From JAIVGZ01 sp964552205 (GTDB lineage: Bacteria > Pseudomonadota > Gammaproteobacteria > Natronospirales > JAIVGZ01): a stretch of DNA of 64,000 nt. The DNA lies in assembly GCA_964552205.1 (NCBI GenBank), contig CAZKFT010000008.1, positions 7,909-71,908 of the forward strand. Reading direction: 5' to 3'. The position numbers were made by a program, and so were the translations under genes. A model generated the notes under the pieces. It did not search any database, was not told the DNA's origin, and saw nothing but the letters and a program-made list of their open reading frames with translations. This document shows positions 33,013 to 42,124 of this stretch, piece by piece (position 1 is the stretch's first letter; each line of letters starts with the position of its first letter).

Positions 33013-34800
33013 ATGAGCGCGGCCTATCAAATTATCGATCACGAATACGATGTTGTGGTGGTGGGGGCCGGCGGGGCGGGCTTGCGCGCAACCTTCGGGC
33101 TAGCCGAGAAAGGACTTACAACTGCCTGTCTTACAAAGGTTTTTCCAACTCGTTCACATACTGTGGCGGCGCAGGGCGGCATGAGCGCGGCGCTGGCCAA
33201 CATGGGTGAGGACGACTGGCGTTGGCATATGTATGACACGGTCAAGGGCTCGGATTGGCTTGGAGACCAAGATGCCATCGAATACATGTGCCGGGAGGCC
33301 ATCCCCGCCGTGATCGAACTGGAGCATTTCGGCGTGCCGTTCTCCAGGACCGAGGAGGGGAGAATCTACCAGCGGCCCTTTGGTGGCATGACGACGCACT
33401 TCGGCAAGGGGACGGCACAGCGAACCTGCGCCGCCGCCGACCGTACCGGCCATGCCATTCTGCACACGCTGTACCAACAGGCCCTCAAGCACAACGCGGA
33501 ATTCTTCATCGAGTACTTCGCGCTCGACCTCATCATGGACGACGGTGTTTGCAGGGGGGTCATGGCCTGGAATCTCGTGGACGGTACCTTGCACCGTTTC
33601 AGGGCTCATTCGGTGGTGCTTGCAACGGGTGGCTATGGCCGTGCCTATTTCTCTGCGACGTCCGCGCATACCTGTACCGGTGACGGCAACGCGATGGTCC
33701 TTAGGGCAGGGCTACCCTTGCAGGACATGGAGTTCGTTCAGTTTCACCCGACAGGAATCTACGGAGCGGGCTGCCTCATCACCGAAGGTGTACGCGGGGA
33801 GGGTGGATATCTGACCAACGCTGACGGCGACCGATTCATGGAGCGCTACGCGCCAAACGCGAAAGATCTTGCCTCGCGCGATGTGGTCAGTCGGGCCATG
33901 ACAGTGGAAATCCGTGAGGGCCGCGGCGTTGGCCCAGAGAAAGACCATATCTTCCTGCACCTTGAACATTTGGGAGGCGAGGTCATCCACGAGCGCTTGC
34001 CGGGCATCGCGGAGAGCGCGAGGATTTTCGCGGGCGTGGATGTGACCAAGCAACCCATTCCCGTGTTGCCGACGGTTCACTACAACATGGGTGGCATACC
34101 GACCAACTACCATGGCGAGGTCGTCACGCTGAAGGACGGGAACCCGGATGCAGTGGTCCCGGGGCTGTTTGCCATTGGCGAGGCTGCCTGCGTTTCCGTT
34201 CATGGAGCGAACCGCCTGGGCTCGAACTCCTTGCTGGACATCGTGGTCTTTGGCCGCGCTGCAGCCTTGCGGTGTGCAGAGGTCATCACTTCGGGAGCGC
34301 GCCACAAGCCGCTCACCCCGGCGCTTGCTGAAACGGGCATCGAGCGCTTTGACCGTTTGCGTCACTCCGATGGCAGGACGTCGACGGCAGACCTGCGTTT
34401 GCGGATGCAGCGGACCATGCAGGACCACGCTGCGGTATTCCGGACTGGTGAGACCCTGGACGAGGGCTGCTCCAAGATTAGCGATGTGTTCGGTGCGTTC
34501 GGCGACATCAAGGTGACCGACCGCTCCATGGTCTGGAACTCGGACCTGGTTGAAACGCTGGAACTGGATAACCTTCGTGGTCAGGCCATGGTGACCATGT
34601 TCTCAGCCGCCAATCGGCAAGAGAGTCGTGGTGCCCACGCGCGCGAGGACTTCCCGGAGCGCGATGATGACCAGTGGATGAAGCACACGCTGGCTTGGCT
34701 GGATGAAAGCGGCAAAGTGGCAATCGACTACCGGCCAGTTCACCTCTATACGCTGTCTGATGATGTGGAAGTCGTTCCGCCAAAGCCGAGGGTTTACTGA
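33013..34800 (+). CDS. sdhA: succinate dehydrogenase flavoprotein subunit
   Basis: 595 residues from ATG 33013, GGAGT a few bases upstream. FAD-binding 'DVVVVGAGGAGLRA' near the N-terminus; the covalent FAD histidine is in 'TRSHTVAAQGGMSAAL'; the capping-domain 'HPTGIYGAGCLITEGVRGEG' and 'HGANRLGSNSLLD' are conserved. Oxidises succinate to fumarate in complex II. Preceded by the SDHAF4-like gene and followed (after sdhB) by sdhE, both linked to flavinated SdhA. Confidence 0.97.
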   Translation: MSAAYQIIDHEYDVVVVGAGGAGLRATFGLAEKGLTTACLTKVFPTRSHTVAAQGGMSAALANMGEDDWRWHMYDTVKGSDWLGDQDAIEYMCREAIPAVIELEHFGVPFSRTEEGRIYQRPFGGMTTHFGKGTAQRTCAAADRTGHAILHTLYQQALKHNAEFFIEYFALDLIMDDGVCRGVMAWNLVDGTLHRFRAHSVVLATGGYGRAYFSATSAHTCTGDGNAMVLRAGLPLQDMEFVQFHPTGIYGAGCLITEGVRGEGGYLTNADGDRFMERYAPNAKDLASRDVVSRAMTVEIREGRGVGPEKDHIFLHLEHLGGEVIHERLPGIAESARIFAGVDVTKQPIPVLPTVHYNMGGIPTNYHGEVVTLKDGNPDAVVPGLFAIGEAACVSVHGANRLGSNSLLDIVVFGRAAALRCAEVITSGARHKPLTPALAETGIERFDRLRHSDGRTSTADLRLRMQRTMQDHAAVFRTGETLDEGCSKISDVFGAFGDIKVTDRSMVWNSDLVETLELDNLRGQAMVTMFSAANRQESRGAHAREDFPERDDDQWMKHTLAWLDESGKVAIDYRPVHLYTLSDDVEVVPPKPRVY

Positions 34801-35582
34801 TGGCCGCGTTCAGCCTGCCCAAGAACTCCAGAATCAAGAAGGGAAAGACTTTTTCCGCGCCGGCCGGTGCGAGCAATGTGCGGAAATTCACGATATACCG
34901 CTGGACACCGGACTCCGGTGAAAACCCGCGCATGGACACCTATGAGGTGGACATGGATTCCTGTGGCCCGATGGTTCTGGATGCGCTCATCAAGATCAAG
35001 AACGAAATCGATCCGACGCTGACTTTCCGACGGTCATGCCGTGAGGGGATCTGCGGCTCGTGCGCGATGAATATTGATGGCAAGAACACGCTCGCATGCA
35101 CCAAGTCCTGTGATGAAGTAAAGGACGAGGTGAAGGTGTATCCGTTGCCACATATGGAAGTGGTCAAGGATCTGGTCCCGGATATGACACATTTCTACGC
35201 ACAGTACGCATCCATCCAGCCTTGGATGAAAACCCAGACCCCGGCACCACCTGATCGTGAAAGACTTCAATCAAAAGAGGACCGCGCCAAGCTCGACGGT
35301 CTGTATGAGTGCATCATGTGTGCCTGCTGTTCTACCTCTTGCCCGAGCTATTGGTGGAATTCGGACCGTTACCTAGGACCGGCCATCCTGTTGTCGGCCT
35401 ACCGTTGGATTGTGGACAGTCGCGACGAAGCTACGGGTGAGCGGCTCGACAATCTTGAGGATCCCTTCCGACTGTATCGCTGCCACACCATCATGAACTG
35501 CACCAGCGCCTGCCCCAAGGGCCTCAATCCGGCCAAGGCAATCGCCGAAACCAAGAAGTTGATGGTCGAGCGCAAGGTTTGA
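34800..35582 (+). CDS. sdhB: succinate dehydrogenase iron-sulfur subunit
   Basis: 260 residues. It has the plant-type 2Fe-2S motif 'SCREGICGSCAMN' with the following 'LAC', and the bacterial-type clusters in 'CIMCACCSTSCPSYWWN' and 'CHTIMNCTSACPKGLNP'. It carries electrons from SdhA to quinone. The ATG shares one base with the sdhA stop (TGATG). Confidence 0.97.
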   Translation: MAAFSLPKNSRIKKGKTFSAPAGASNVRKFTIYRWTPDSGENPRMDTYEVDMDSCGPMVLDALIKIKNEIDPTLTFRRSCREGICGSCAMNIDGKNTLACTKSCDEVKDEVKVYPLPHMEVVKDLVPDMTHFYAQYASIQPWMKTQTPAPPDRERLQSKEDRAKLDGLYECIMCACCSTSCPSYWWNSDRYLGPAILLSAYRWIVDSRDEATGERLDNLEDPFRLYRCHTIMNCTSACPKGLNPAKAIAETKKLMVERKV

Positions 35583-35617
35583 CCCAAGGGACATTCATTA
35601 GCGGCTAGACTGCCCGG

Positions 35618-35857
35618 ATGGAAGAGGCGCAGGTGAGGTGGAAATCCCGCCGCGGGATGAAAGAACTCGACGTGATGCTCGGGCGTTACTTGGATGAGCG
35701 CTGGCCGCATGCACCTGCGACAGAGCGCGCTGCGTACCTGACCCTGTTGGACATGCAGGACCCCGATCTTTGGGATCTGCTACTTGTCCGCACCACAGCC
35801 GACAACGAGGCAACGGGCGATGTTGTCGCACGGATTCGTACGCTTTCCGGTCTTTGA
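35618..35857 (+). CDS. sdhE: SdhE, FAD assembly factor (YgfY/CptB)
   Basis: 79 residues with the diagnostic 'SRRGMKELDVMLGRYLDE' block (RGxxE motif) near the N-terminus and 'DMQDPDLWDLLL' afterwards. It promotes covalent flavinylation of SdhA. It lies 35 nt after sdhB and overlaps the YgfX-like gene, as E. coli sdhE overlaps ygfX. Confidence 0.94.
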   Translation: MEEAQVRWKSRRGMKELDVMLGRYLDERWPHAPATERAAYLTLLDMQDPDLWDLLLVRTTADNEATGDVVARIRTLSGL

Positions 35858-36290
35858 GCCAAACCGCTCCCGTGTTCTCCCGCGCGTGACCATCGCGGTT
35901 GCAGCAGTAGCCAGCTTGGCCATGGTGCTTAGCCAAGCACCGACCTGGTTGACCGCACTTTTCGGATTGCTCGCAGCAGCGATTGTGCTTCGCATGCCCT
36001 CACTGCGGGTTGCAAGCGTCCGACGGCGATACGATGGACGGTGGGTGGTAACGGTTGGCGATGGCCGACGCTTCATCGGGCATTTGGCGCCTTCCTGTGT
36101 CATCCACCGCTGGCTCGCGGTACTCGTCATTCAGGATGGCTGGCGGCGCACTGCGATTGCGCTACCGCGGGACACCCTCTCGGAAGATGCGCATCGACGG
36201 TTGCGTGTTTCCCTGCGTTGGATGGCGGATGGTCAGTCTGGTCGCAGTACGGTGTTCACTGGTGGCCGGCCATTGTCTGGCTCCGGGTAA
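35820..36290 (+). CDS. YgfX (CptA)-like membrane protein
   Basis: 156 residues from ATG 35820, with CGAGG upstream; a TTG at 35784 would lie deep within sdhE. Two close hydrophobic segments at about 18-58 are followed by a soluble basic tail ('VGDGRRFIGHLAPSCVIHRW'). Position and layout (overlap of 38 nt with sdhE) match E. coli ygfX, an inner-membrane protein reported to affect cytoskeletal proteins as a toxin-like partner of SdhE/CptB. Sequence conservation in this family is low, so the call leans on context. The 3' end overlaps convergent nadB by 58 nt. Confidence 0.72.
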   Translation: MLSHGFVRFPVFEPNRSRVLPRVTIAVAAVASLAMVLSQAPTWLTALFGLLAAAIVLRMPSLRVASVRRRYDGRWVVTVGDGRRFIGHLAPSCVIHRWLAVLVIQDGWRRTAIALPRDTLSEDAHRRLRVSLRWMADGQSGRSTVFTGGRPLSGSG

Positions 36291-37834
36291 TCCAAGGTGT
36301 AGTGCAGGCCACGGCTCTCCTTGCGAGTCATGGCGGAGCGGATAATCAGGTCTGCCACCAAGGCGAGGTTGCGCAGTTCAATCAGGTCCGCAGTAATCCG
36401 GAAGTTTGCGTAATACTCCTCGATTTCCCTCAATAGCAATCTGGCGCGATTGTGCGCGCGCTGCAGGCGTTTGTTGGTGCGTACGATGCCGACATAGTCC
36501 CACATGAACTGCCTGAGTTCATGCCAGTTGTGTGTTACCACCACCTCCTCGTCAGAGTCGGTAACTCGGCTCTCGTCCCAGTCAGGCAGCTTTATGGTAT
36601 GCATGAACGCTTCGTCGTCGGTCAGCAAGTCGTCTGCAGCAGCCCCTGCGAACACCAGGCACTCCAACAGAGAGTTGGAAGCCATCCTGTTTGCGCCATG
36701 CAGACCTGTATGCGCACATTCTCCAATGGCATAGAGGTGGCCGACATCCGTGCGCCCAGTCAGGTCCGTCACGATCCCGCCACAGGTGTAATGTGCGGCA
36801 GGCACTACCGGAATGGGTTGCCGCGTCATGTCGAAACCAAACTCAAGACACTTGGCGTGGACGGTTGGGAAATGCTCTCGAATGAAAGCAGCACCCAAGT
36901 GGGTGACATCCAGCATGACATGTGACGCACCAAGCCGCTTCATCTCATGGTCAATGGCACGCGCGACAACATCGCGGGGCGCCAGCTCCGCCCGCGGGTC
37001 GAACTTTCCCAGGAATGGCGTGCCGTCGGGTAGCAACAGGCGCCCGCCCTCTCCGCGCAGCGCTTCGGTGATGAGGTAGGAGCGTGCTTCGGGGTGATAA
37101 AGACAGGTCGGATGGAACTGCATGAACTCCATGTTCGCCACCCTGCAGCCGGCCCGCCACGCCATCGCAACGCCGTCACCGGTAGCACCATCAGGGTTAC
37201 TGGTGTACAGGTAGGCCTTGCTCGCGCCCCCCGTGGCCAGGACGACCCGCGCCGCGGCAATCGGCACTACCTTGTCCGCCCGAATATCCAGCGCGTATGC
37301 CCCTAACACCACATTTCCCTTCAAACCGAGCTTGGCGGCAGTGATGAGGTCCACTGCCATATGGTGTTCAAGCAGGGTGATGTTGGAATTGGCGCGAGCG
37401 AGACCCTCGAGGGTGGTTTCAATTGCTCTCCCTGTGGCGTCTGCGGCATGAACCACGCGGCGGTGGGTGTGCCCCCCTTCCCGGGTCAGGTGCAATGCGC
37501 GGGTCCCCTCGGGGCTATCCGTTTCGGTGAAGGGGACCCCAGCATGTTGCAGCCACTCGATTGCCGCGCGGCCCCGCTCTACCACGAAGCGGACCACCGC
37601 CGGGTCGCACAGGCCAGCGCCGGCGATTAGGGTGTCCTCGACATGGGAATCGACGGAGTCCGAGGCATCCAAGACCGCAGATACCCCTCCCTGGGCATAG
37701 AGGGTGCTTCCCTCCACCAAGGTGCCCTTGGACAGTACCGCGACCCGGCGATAGGGGGCGAGACGCAGGGCCAGAGTCAGGCCCGCAGCGCCGCTTCCGA
37801 TGATGAGTACTTCAAATCCTGCTGGGTCCTGCAT
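36233..37834 (-). CDS. nadB: L-aspartate oxidase
   Basis: 533 residues. FAD-binding 'VLIIGSGAAGLTLALRL', 'STLYAQGGVSAV' and 'LTREGGHTHRRVVHAADATG' are the NadB features that separate it from SdhA and FrdA. Makes iminoaspartate from aspartate, the first step of quinolinate and NAD synthesis. It sits between the sdh operon and rpoE, divergent from rpoE, as in pseudomonads. The C-terminus overlaps the end of the YgfX-like gene. Confidence 0.96.
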   Translation of the reverse strand: MQDPAGFEVLIIGSGAAGLTLALRLAPYRRVAVLSKGTLVEGSTLYAQGGVSAVLDASDSVDSHVEDTLIAGAGLCDPAVVRFVVERGRAAIEWLQHAGVPFTETDSPEGTRALHLTREGGHTHRRVVHAADATGRAIETTLEGLARANSNITLLEHHMAVDLITAAKLGLKGNVVLGAYALDIRADKVVPIAAARVVLATGGASKAYLYTSNPDGATGDGVAMAWRAGCRVANMEFMQFHPTCLYHPEARSYLITEALRGEGGRLLLPDGTPFLGKFDPRAELAPRDVVARAIDHEMKRLGASHVMLDVTHLGAAFIREHFPTVHAKCLEFGFDMTRQPIPVVPAAHYTCGGIVTDLTGRTDVGHLYAIGECAHTGLHGANRMASNSLLECLVFAGAAADDLLTDDEAFMHTIKLPDWDESRVTDSDEEVVVTHNWHELRQFMWDYVGIVRTNKRLQRAHNRARLLLREIEEYYANFRITADLIELRNLALVADLIIRSAMTRKESRGLHYTLDYPEPDNGRPPVNTVLRPD

Positions 37835-37853
37835 GGCTGGACGGGTCCACGGT

Positions 37854-37862
37854 TGCTAGAAT
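37854..37862 (+). promoter_or_regulatory. possible extended -10 element upstream of rpoE
   Basis: TG-C-TAGAAT at 37854-37862 fits an extended -10. No -35 is evident; the position about 90 nt before the rpoE ATG would suit a housekeeping promoter. Confidence 0.35.
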
Positions 37863-37896
37863 GGCGCCGCAAGTCTCGCATAATCGGCCGCCGCCG

Positions 37897-37924
37897 CGAA
37901 CTCTCGGCGGGTAAGGCTGTCACA
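37897..37924 (+). promoter_or_regulatory. possible sigmaE-type autoregulatory promoter of rpoE
   Basis: CGAACTC (37897-37903) resembles the sigmaE -35 GGAACTT at 5 of 7 positions. After a 16-nt spacer comes TCACA (37920-37924), fitting TCnnA. It ends 24 nt before the rpoE ATG. rpoE autoregulation is established in relatives; this site is inferred. Confidence 0.4.
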
Positions 37925-37948
37925 CCAACAGGCGCAGGGGTGCCCCGG

Positions 37949-38527
37949 ATGGGCAATCAAACAGCTGACCAGGCACTGGTCGAACGCGTCCAGCGAGGAG
38001 ACCGCGCGGCGTTCGATGTACTGGTCCTGAAGTACCAGCACAAGATCATCAAGCTGGTCTCGCGCTACGTGTATGACGGCTCGGAGGCGCAGGATGTGGC
38101 ACAAGAGGCATTTATCAAAGCGTGGCGGGCACTCCCGACTTTCCGCGGGGATAGCGCTTTCTACACTTGGTTGTACCGTATTGCCATCAACACCGCCAAG
38201 AACCACCTCGTTGCGCAGGCGCGCCGTCCCTTTGTCCCTGGCCTTGACCCGTCGGATGAGGATCAGGTGGGCCTTGCAGGCAGAATGTCGGACAACGACA
38301 CGCCGGAGAGGCTCTTGCTGACGGAGGAAATTCGTCAGACCGTCATGCGGGCGATAGACGATCTTCCGGATGAGTTGCGGACCGCCATCATGCTCCGCGA
38401 GCTCGATGGTATGAGTTATGAAGAAATCGCGCAGGCGATGGATTGCCCCATCGGTACTGTGCGGTCACGTATTTTCCGTGCGCGCGAAGCCGTGGATGAG
38501 AAAATCAAGCCATTGATGGACAGATGA
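37949..38527 (+). CDS. rpoE: extracytoplasmic stress sigma factor RpoE (AlgU)
   Basis: 192 residues from ATG 37949; the frame is open much further left without homology. 'QALVERVQRGDRAAFDVLV' starts the ECF sigma2 domain, 'DVAQEAFIKAWRALPTFRG' is region 2, and 'MSYEEIAQAMDCPIGTVRS' is the region 4 helix-turn-helix. It directs transcription of envelope-stress genes when freed from the anti-sigma factor encoded 15 nt downstream. Confidence 0.97.
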   Translation: MGNQTADQALVERVQRGDRAAFDVLVLKYQHKIIKLVSRYVYDGSEAQDVAQEAFIKAWRALPTFRGDSAFYTWLYRIAINTAKNHLVAQARRPFVPGLDPSDEDQVGLAGRMSDNDTPERLLLTEEIRQTVMRAIDDLPDELRTAIMLRELDGMSYEEIAQAMDCPIGTVRSRIFRAREAVDEKIKPLMDR

Positions 38528-38542
38528 GAGCAGGTCATAGCC

Positions 38543-39088
38543 ATGAGTGACAAAATCAGGGAACAATTATCGGCCAGTGCCGATGATGAACTGGAGGGTA
38601 GCGAGTACGAGTTCGTGCTACGCAGGCTCGCGTCCGACCCCGCACTGCGAGAGCAATGGGCACGCTACCATCTGATTGGCGATGCAATCCGCGGCGGCAG
38701 CCAGGTATCGGTAGATGCCGGTTTCGCGGCAAGGGTGGCGGCAAGCATTGCCGATGAACAGCCGTCGGTGGCCGCAGCGCGGACTCGCTGGATGAAGCCG
38801 GTTGCAGGCCTTGCCGTGGCAGCATCTGTGACCGCACTGGCCTTGCTCAGTTTGCAGCCGGAGATTACCGTGCCCTCAGATGAGCCCACCGTGGTGGTGC
38901 CAGTCACGGCGAATCCCCAAGTCGCAGGCGGCGCCCGGTTCGCATCTGGTCCAGTGGTGCAGTGGGACGCCGCGCGTCCTGAAGTGCAAGCCCAGTTGAA
39001 TCAGTTCCTGCTCAACCACGCGGACGAGGCAGTCGAGGGCGAAGAAACGGAAACGAAAACGGACAGGGAAGATGAGGGTGGCCGATGA
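38543..39088 (+). CDS. rseA: anti-sigmaE factor RseA (MucA)
   Basis: 181 residues. The N-terminal cytoplasmic domain 'LSASADDELEGSEYEFVLRRL' with 'RYHLIGDAIRGG' is the RseA/MucA sigma-binding module. One membrane helix follows at about 86-106, then a periplasmic tail rich in Glu and Lys at the end. Regulated proteolysis of it frees RpoE. It overlaps rseB by 4 nt. Confidence 0.93.
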   Translation: MSDKIREQLSASADDELEGSEYEFVLRRLASDPALREQWARYHLIGDAIRGGSQVSVDAGFAARVAASIADEQPSVAAARTRWMKPVAGLAVAASVTALALLSLQPEITVPSDEPTVVVPVTANPQVAGGARFASGPVVQWDAARPEVQAQLNQFLLNHADEAVEGEETETKTDREDEGGR

Positions 39089-40029
39089 TGCGGGCACTGT
39101 TTGCCATGGCCGCCATGATATTCGCAGTTGCCGCCACTGCGCAGCCCGCACTGGATAACGCGGGTTACTGGATGACCCGCATGTTGAGCGCCGCGGAAGG
39201 CGTGAGTTTCCACGGAGACCTGGTTCACGCCCAAGGTGGCCACCGAGTGCGCGCAATGCAGTTGGTTCGTCGCAACGGGCCCGATGGCTACCAGGAGCGG
39301 CTCCTGACCCTGGATGGTGTTCCTACCGAAGTGTTTCGTGACGGCAAGTCGGTTACTTGCGTGTTGCCACATGGGCGGGCAAGTCTCGCCGGCCAGCGTG
39401 TACCGCGCAATCCATTCCCGATATCGCACTGGCGCTACTCGGATGCGCTACACCAACACTACGACTTTCTGGACCTTGGTGACGGACGAGTGGCGGGAAG
39501 GTCGTGCCAGGTGATTGGTGTGCAGCCGAAGCAACCGGACCGCTATGGATACCGTTTGTGGGTGGATCGTGAGACAGGCATGCTTTTGAAGGCTGACATC
39601 ATAGACCATCAGGGCGAAACTCTGGAGCAGGTCGCGTTTACACGTGTTGATGTAGGTGTCGCCATTCCCGACGACCTGCTGGCGGCCACGGTAGAAGGGG
39701 AGACCATCAGTTGGCGGGTGGTACCAAGAAGCGAGGGCTCTATTGCCGACGCTTGGGTGGCTGCAGGCCTCCCGCCCGGGTTCGAGTTCCGCGGCGAGCG
39801 TGAGCGGAACGAGGGAGTTACACAGCAGGTCTACAGCGATGGACTCGCGTCCTTCTCGATTTTTGTGTCCGCGCCGGGTGTTTCAACGAGTGGTCTGAGA
39901 GGGACATCGCATATGGGTGCCATCAGCGCATTCGGGACCGTCATTGATGGGCGCCAAGTGACGGTGGTTGGCGAACTTCCCGTCAGGACCATAGAAGCCG
40001 TGGGTGCCAACCTGACACTGCGACGTTGA
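39085..40029 (+). CDS. rseB: sigmaE regulator RseB (MucB)
   Basis: 314 residues with a signal peptide (first about 20 residues, cleaved after ATA). The mature protein has the two MucB/RseB domains: an LolA-like beta domain starting 'WMTRMLSAAEGVSFHGDLVH' and a smaller C-terminal domain. It binds the periplasmic part of RseA and shields it from proteolysis until mislocalised lipopolysaccharide or lipoprotein signals appear. Confidence 0.93.
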   Translation: MMRALFAMAAMIFAVAATAQPALDNAGYWMTRMLSAAEGVSFHGDLVHAQGGHRVRAMQLVRRNGPDGYQERLLTLDGVPTEVFRDGKSVTCVLPHGRASLAGQRVPRNPFPISHWRYSDALHQHYDFLDLGDGRVAGRSCQVIGVQPKQPDRYGYRLWVDRETGMLLKADIIDHQGETLEQVAFTRVDVGVAIPDDLLAATVEGETISWRVVPRSEGSIADAWVAAGLPPGFEFRGERERNEGVTQQVYSDGLASFSIFVSAPGVSTSGLRGTSHMGAISAFGTVIDGRQVTVVGELPVRTIEAVGANLTLRR

Positions 40030-40032
40030 ACA

Positions 40033-40479
40033 ATGCTAGAGGAGCAGGCTGAAGTCACGGCAATCGATGGTCCACACGCCTGGGTGGCGTGCCGGGCCCA
40101 GCAGGATTGCGTGCGTTGCGCAGAGGGCAAGGGTTGCGGGGGCGGCATCTTGGGGCGCTGGCTTGGTGACCGACTTCACCGCGTACGCGTCACTTTCCAG
40201 GGGGACCTGCGGGTTGGAGATTGCGTCATCATCGGGTTGGATGAGCGCGTACTTTTCTCATTGGCGCTACTCGTCTATGGATTACCCCTCGTCCTTTTGT
40301 TCGTCGGCGCCGTACTGGGCAACTGGTGGTTCGGGGGTGATGCTGCCACAGGCCTGGGCATGTTGGTGGGGCTTTCTGCGGGATTCGCGTGGGTACATGG
40401 ATTTTCGCGTAAAATGCGCCAAGTGAGACATTTCCAGCCGACTGTCATGCGGCGGGTGTTTTCCGCGGAGTCAAAATGA
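40033..40479 (+). CDS. rseC: SoxR-reducing / RseC (MucC) family protein
   Basis: 148 residues. An N-terminal cysteine cluster ('CRAQQDCVRCAEGKGCGGG') precedes two membrane helices (about 75-95 and 104-122), the RseC_MucC layout. Role in sigmaE control is minor; a relative works with the Rsx complex in reducing SoxR. It starts 3 nt after rseB and overlaps mucD. Confidence 0.9.
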   Translation: MLEEQAEVTAIDGPHAWVACRAQQDCVRCAEGKGCGGGILGRWLGDRLHRVRVTFQGDLRVGDCVIIGLDERVLFSLALLVYGLPLVLLFVGAVLGNWWFGGDAATGLGMLVGLSAGFAWVHGFSRKMRQVRHFQPTVMRRVFSAESK

Positions 40480-41888
40480 AGCTCGCCAGAAATTCCATAT
40501 TCCTGATGCTTTTGTTGGTTGTCCCAACTCTGCATGCTCAAGTATTGCCGGATTTCGCATCCGTCGTAGAGGATGCCAGCCCTGTGGTGGTGAACATCGC
40601 CACACTCAACAATGTCCCGCAGCGGGCCAGCGCACCGCCTCCGGCGGAAGGCGACGATGAGAGGCGGCCATTCGATGAGTTGTTCCGGCGTTTCTTCGGT
40701 GATGACGAGGGTAGGCCCCCTGCGCCTGGTCAGTTTGATACTACCTCGATGGGCTCGGGGTTCCTGATTTCGTCCGATGGATTCGTTGTCACCAACTACC
40801 ATGTCGTCAGAAGCGCGCGTGAAATCATTGTGACGCTCTCTGACAGGCGTCAGTTTGTGGCACGCGTGGTTGGTCATGACGAGGACAGTGATCTGGCGGT
40901 CCTGAAACTGGAAAGCACGAACTTGCCGGTTGCGCGCTCAGGCAGTTCCGAGGACCTGCGCGTCGGGGAGTGGGTGCTGGCCATAGGTTCACCATTTGGT
41001 TTTGAGCACTCGGTAACAGCAGGCATCGTGTCAGCAAAGGGAAGGGCGTTGCGAAGTGAGCGCTTCGTGCCCTTCATCCAGACCGATGTCGCCATCAATC
41101 CGGGCAATTCCGGGGGGCCGCTGTTCAACCTTCAGGGCGAGGTCGTTGGCATCAACTCTCAGATTTATTCCCGCAGTGGCGGTTTCCAGGGTGTCTCCTT
41201 TGCTATCCCCATTGAGGTCGCTCTCGATGTGGTCGAGCAGCTGCGAGCCAGCGGGCGTGTGAGCCGTGGATGGCTGGGCGTCAATATCCAGGATGTTTCC
41301 CGGGAACTGGCTGAGTCCTTCGGTATGGGTCGACCGGAGGGAGCGCTGGTGGCCGGTGTCCGCCCGGATAGCCCTGCTGGACGGGCGGGTATTCAGGTCG
41401 GTGATGTCATCGTGGAGTTCGACGGCAAGCCGGTTGTCCGGTCCTCGACTTTGCCGCAGTTGGTGGGTGGACTTCGCGCCAATGCGACTGTCCCGGTAAG
41501 AGTCCTGCGTGATGGTAGGCGAAGGAGCTTGCAGGTGACACTGGCGGAACTTCCGCGGACTGCGCGCTTGGCAGAAGCCCCGGTCATGCCGAGGAGTGAG
41601 CGCGGCCGACTTGGCCTGCTGGTCCGTGACCTGACTGAGCAGCAACGCCAAGCGCTGGAACTCGCTGACAACGGTGTCATGGTTTCCGAGGTCCATGACG
41701 GTGCCGCCAATCGGGGCGGCATACGCGCCGGTGACATCGTTTTGAAAATCAATCGCACTTGGGTGCGCGATAAAGCACATTTCGACGCTTTGGTGGATGC
41801 CCTCGATCAAACGCGCCCGATTGCCGTTCTTGTGCAGCGCAGTGGGACCCCGGTCTTCCTCGCTGTAAGGGTCGGGGATACCGAGTGA
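40476..41888 (+). CDS. mucD: periplasmic serine protease DegP/HtrA (MucD)
   Basis: 470 residues with a signal peptide ending about at AQ22. The catalytic triad His109 ('VTNYHVV'), Asp139 ('DEDSDLAVLK') and Ser212 ('NPGNSGGPLFN') is intact, followed by two PDZ domains (about 260-350 and 370-460). It degrades or refolds damaged envelope proteins. Placement as the last member of the rpoE-rse group matches mucD of Pseudomonas. Confidence 0.96.
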   Translation: MKLARNSIFLMLLLVVPTLHAQVLPDFASVVEDASPVVVNIATLNNVPQRASAPPPAEGDDERRPFDELFRRFFGDDEGRPPAPGQFDTTSMGSGFLISSDGFVVTNYHVVRSAREIIVTLSDRRQFVARVVGHDEDSDLAVLKLESTNLPVARSGSSEDLRVGEWVLAIGSPFGFEHSVTAGIVSAKGRALRSERFVPFIQTDVAINPGNSGGPLFNLQGEVVGINSQIYSRSGGFQGVSFAIPIEVALDVVEQLRASGRVSRGWLGVNIQDVSRELAESFGMGRPEGALVAGVRPDSPAGRAGIQVGDVIVEFDGKPVVRSSTLPQLVGGLRANATVPVRVLRDGRRRSLQVTLAELPRTARLAEAPVMPRSERGRLGLLVRDLTEQQRQALELADNGVMVSEVHDGAANRGGIRAGDIVLKINRTWVRDKAHFDALVDALDQTRPIAVLVQRSGTPVFLAVRVGDTE

Positions 41889-42124
41889 CCCAGCAGTTGC
41901 ACCTATACGGCCGCAGGGACTGTCACCTCTGCGCCGAGATGAGAGATGCGCTTTTAATGCATGTCGGCGGAGTTACCTTGGTCGAATTTGATGTCGACGA
42001 GGATTCCGAATTGGTCCGCCTTTACGGCGCACGTGTCCCCGTACTGACCTTCCCGGATGGCACCGAGATTTGCCAGTACTTCCTCGACGAGGACGCGTTA
42101 TTCCGCGCGATGGGTCTGGCATGA
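41885..42124 (+). CDS. glutaredoxin-like (DUF836/YruB-type) thiol protein
   Basis: 79 residues, GTG start overlapping the mucD stop. 'LHLYGRRDCHLCAEMRDALL' gives a CxxC motif (Cys13-His-Leu-Cys16) at the start of a thioredoxin fold, and 'GARVPVLTFPDG' contains the cis-Pro. Glutaredoxin-family proteins of this size are common between mucD and lepA in gammaproteobacteria. The redox partner is unknown. It overlaps lepA by 4 nt. Confidence 0.87.
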   Translation: MTQQLHLYGRRDCHLCAEMRDALLMHVGGVTLVEFDVDEDSELVRLYGARVPVLTFPDGTEICQYFLDEDALFRAMGLA

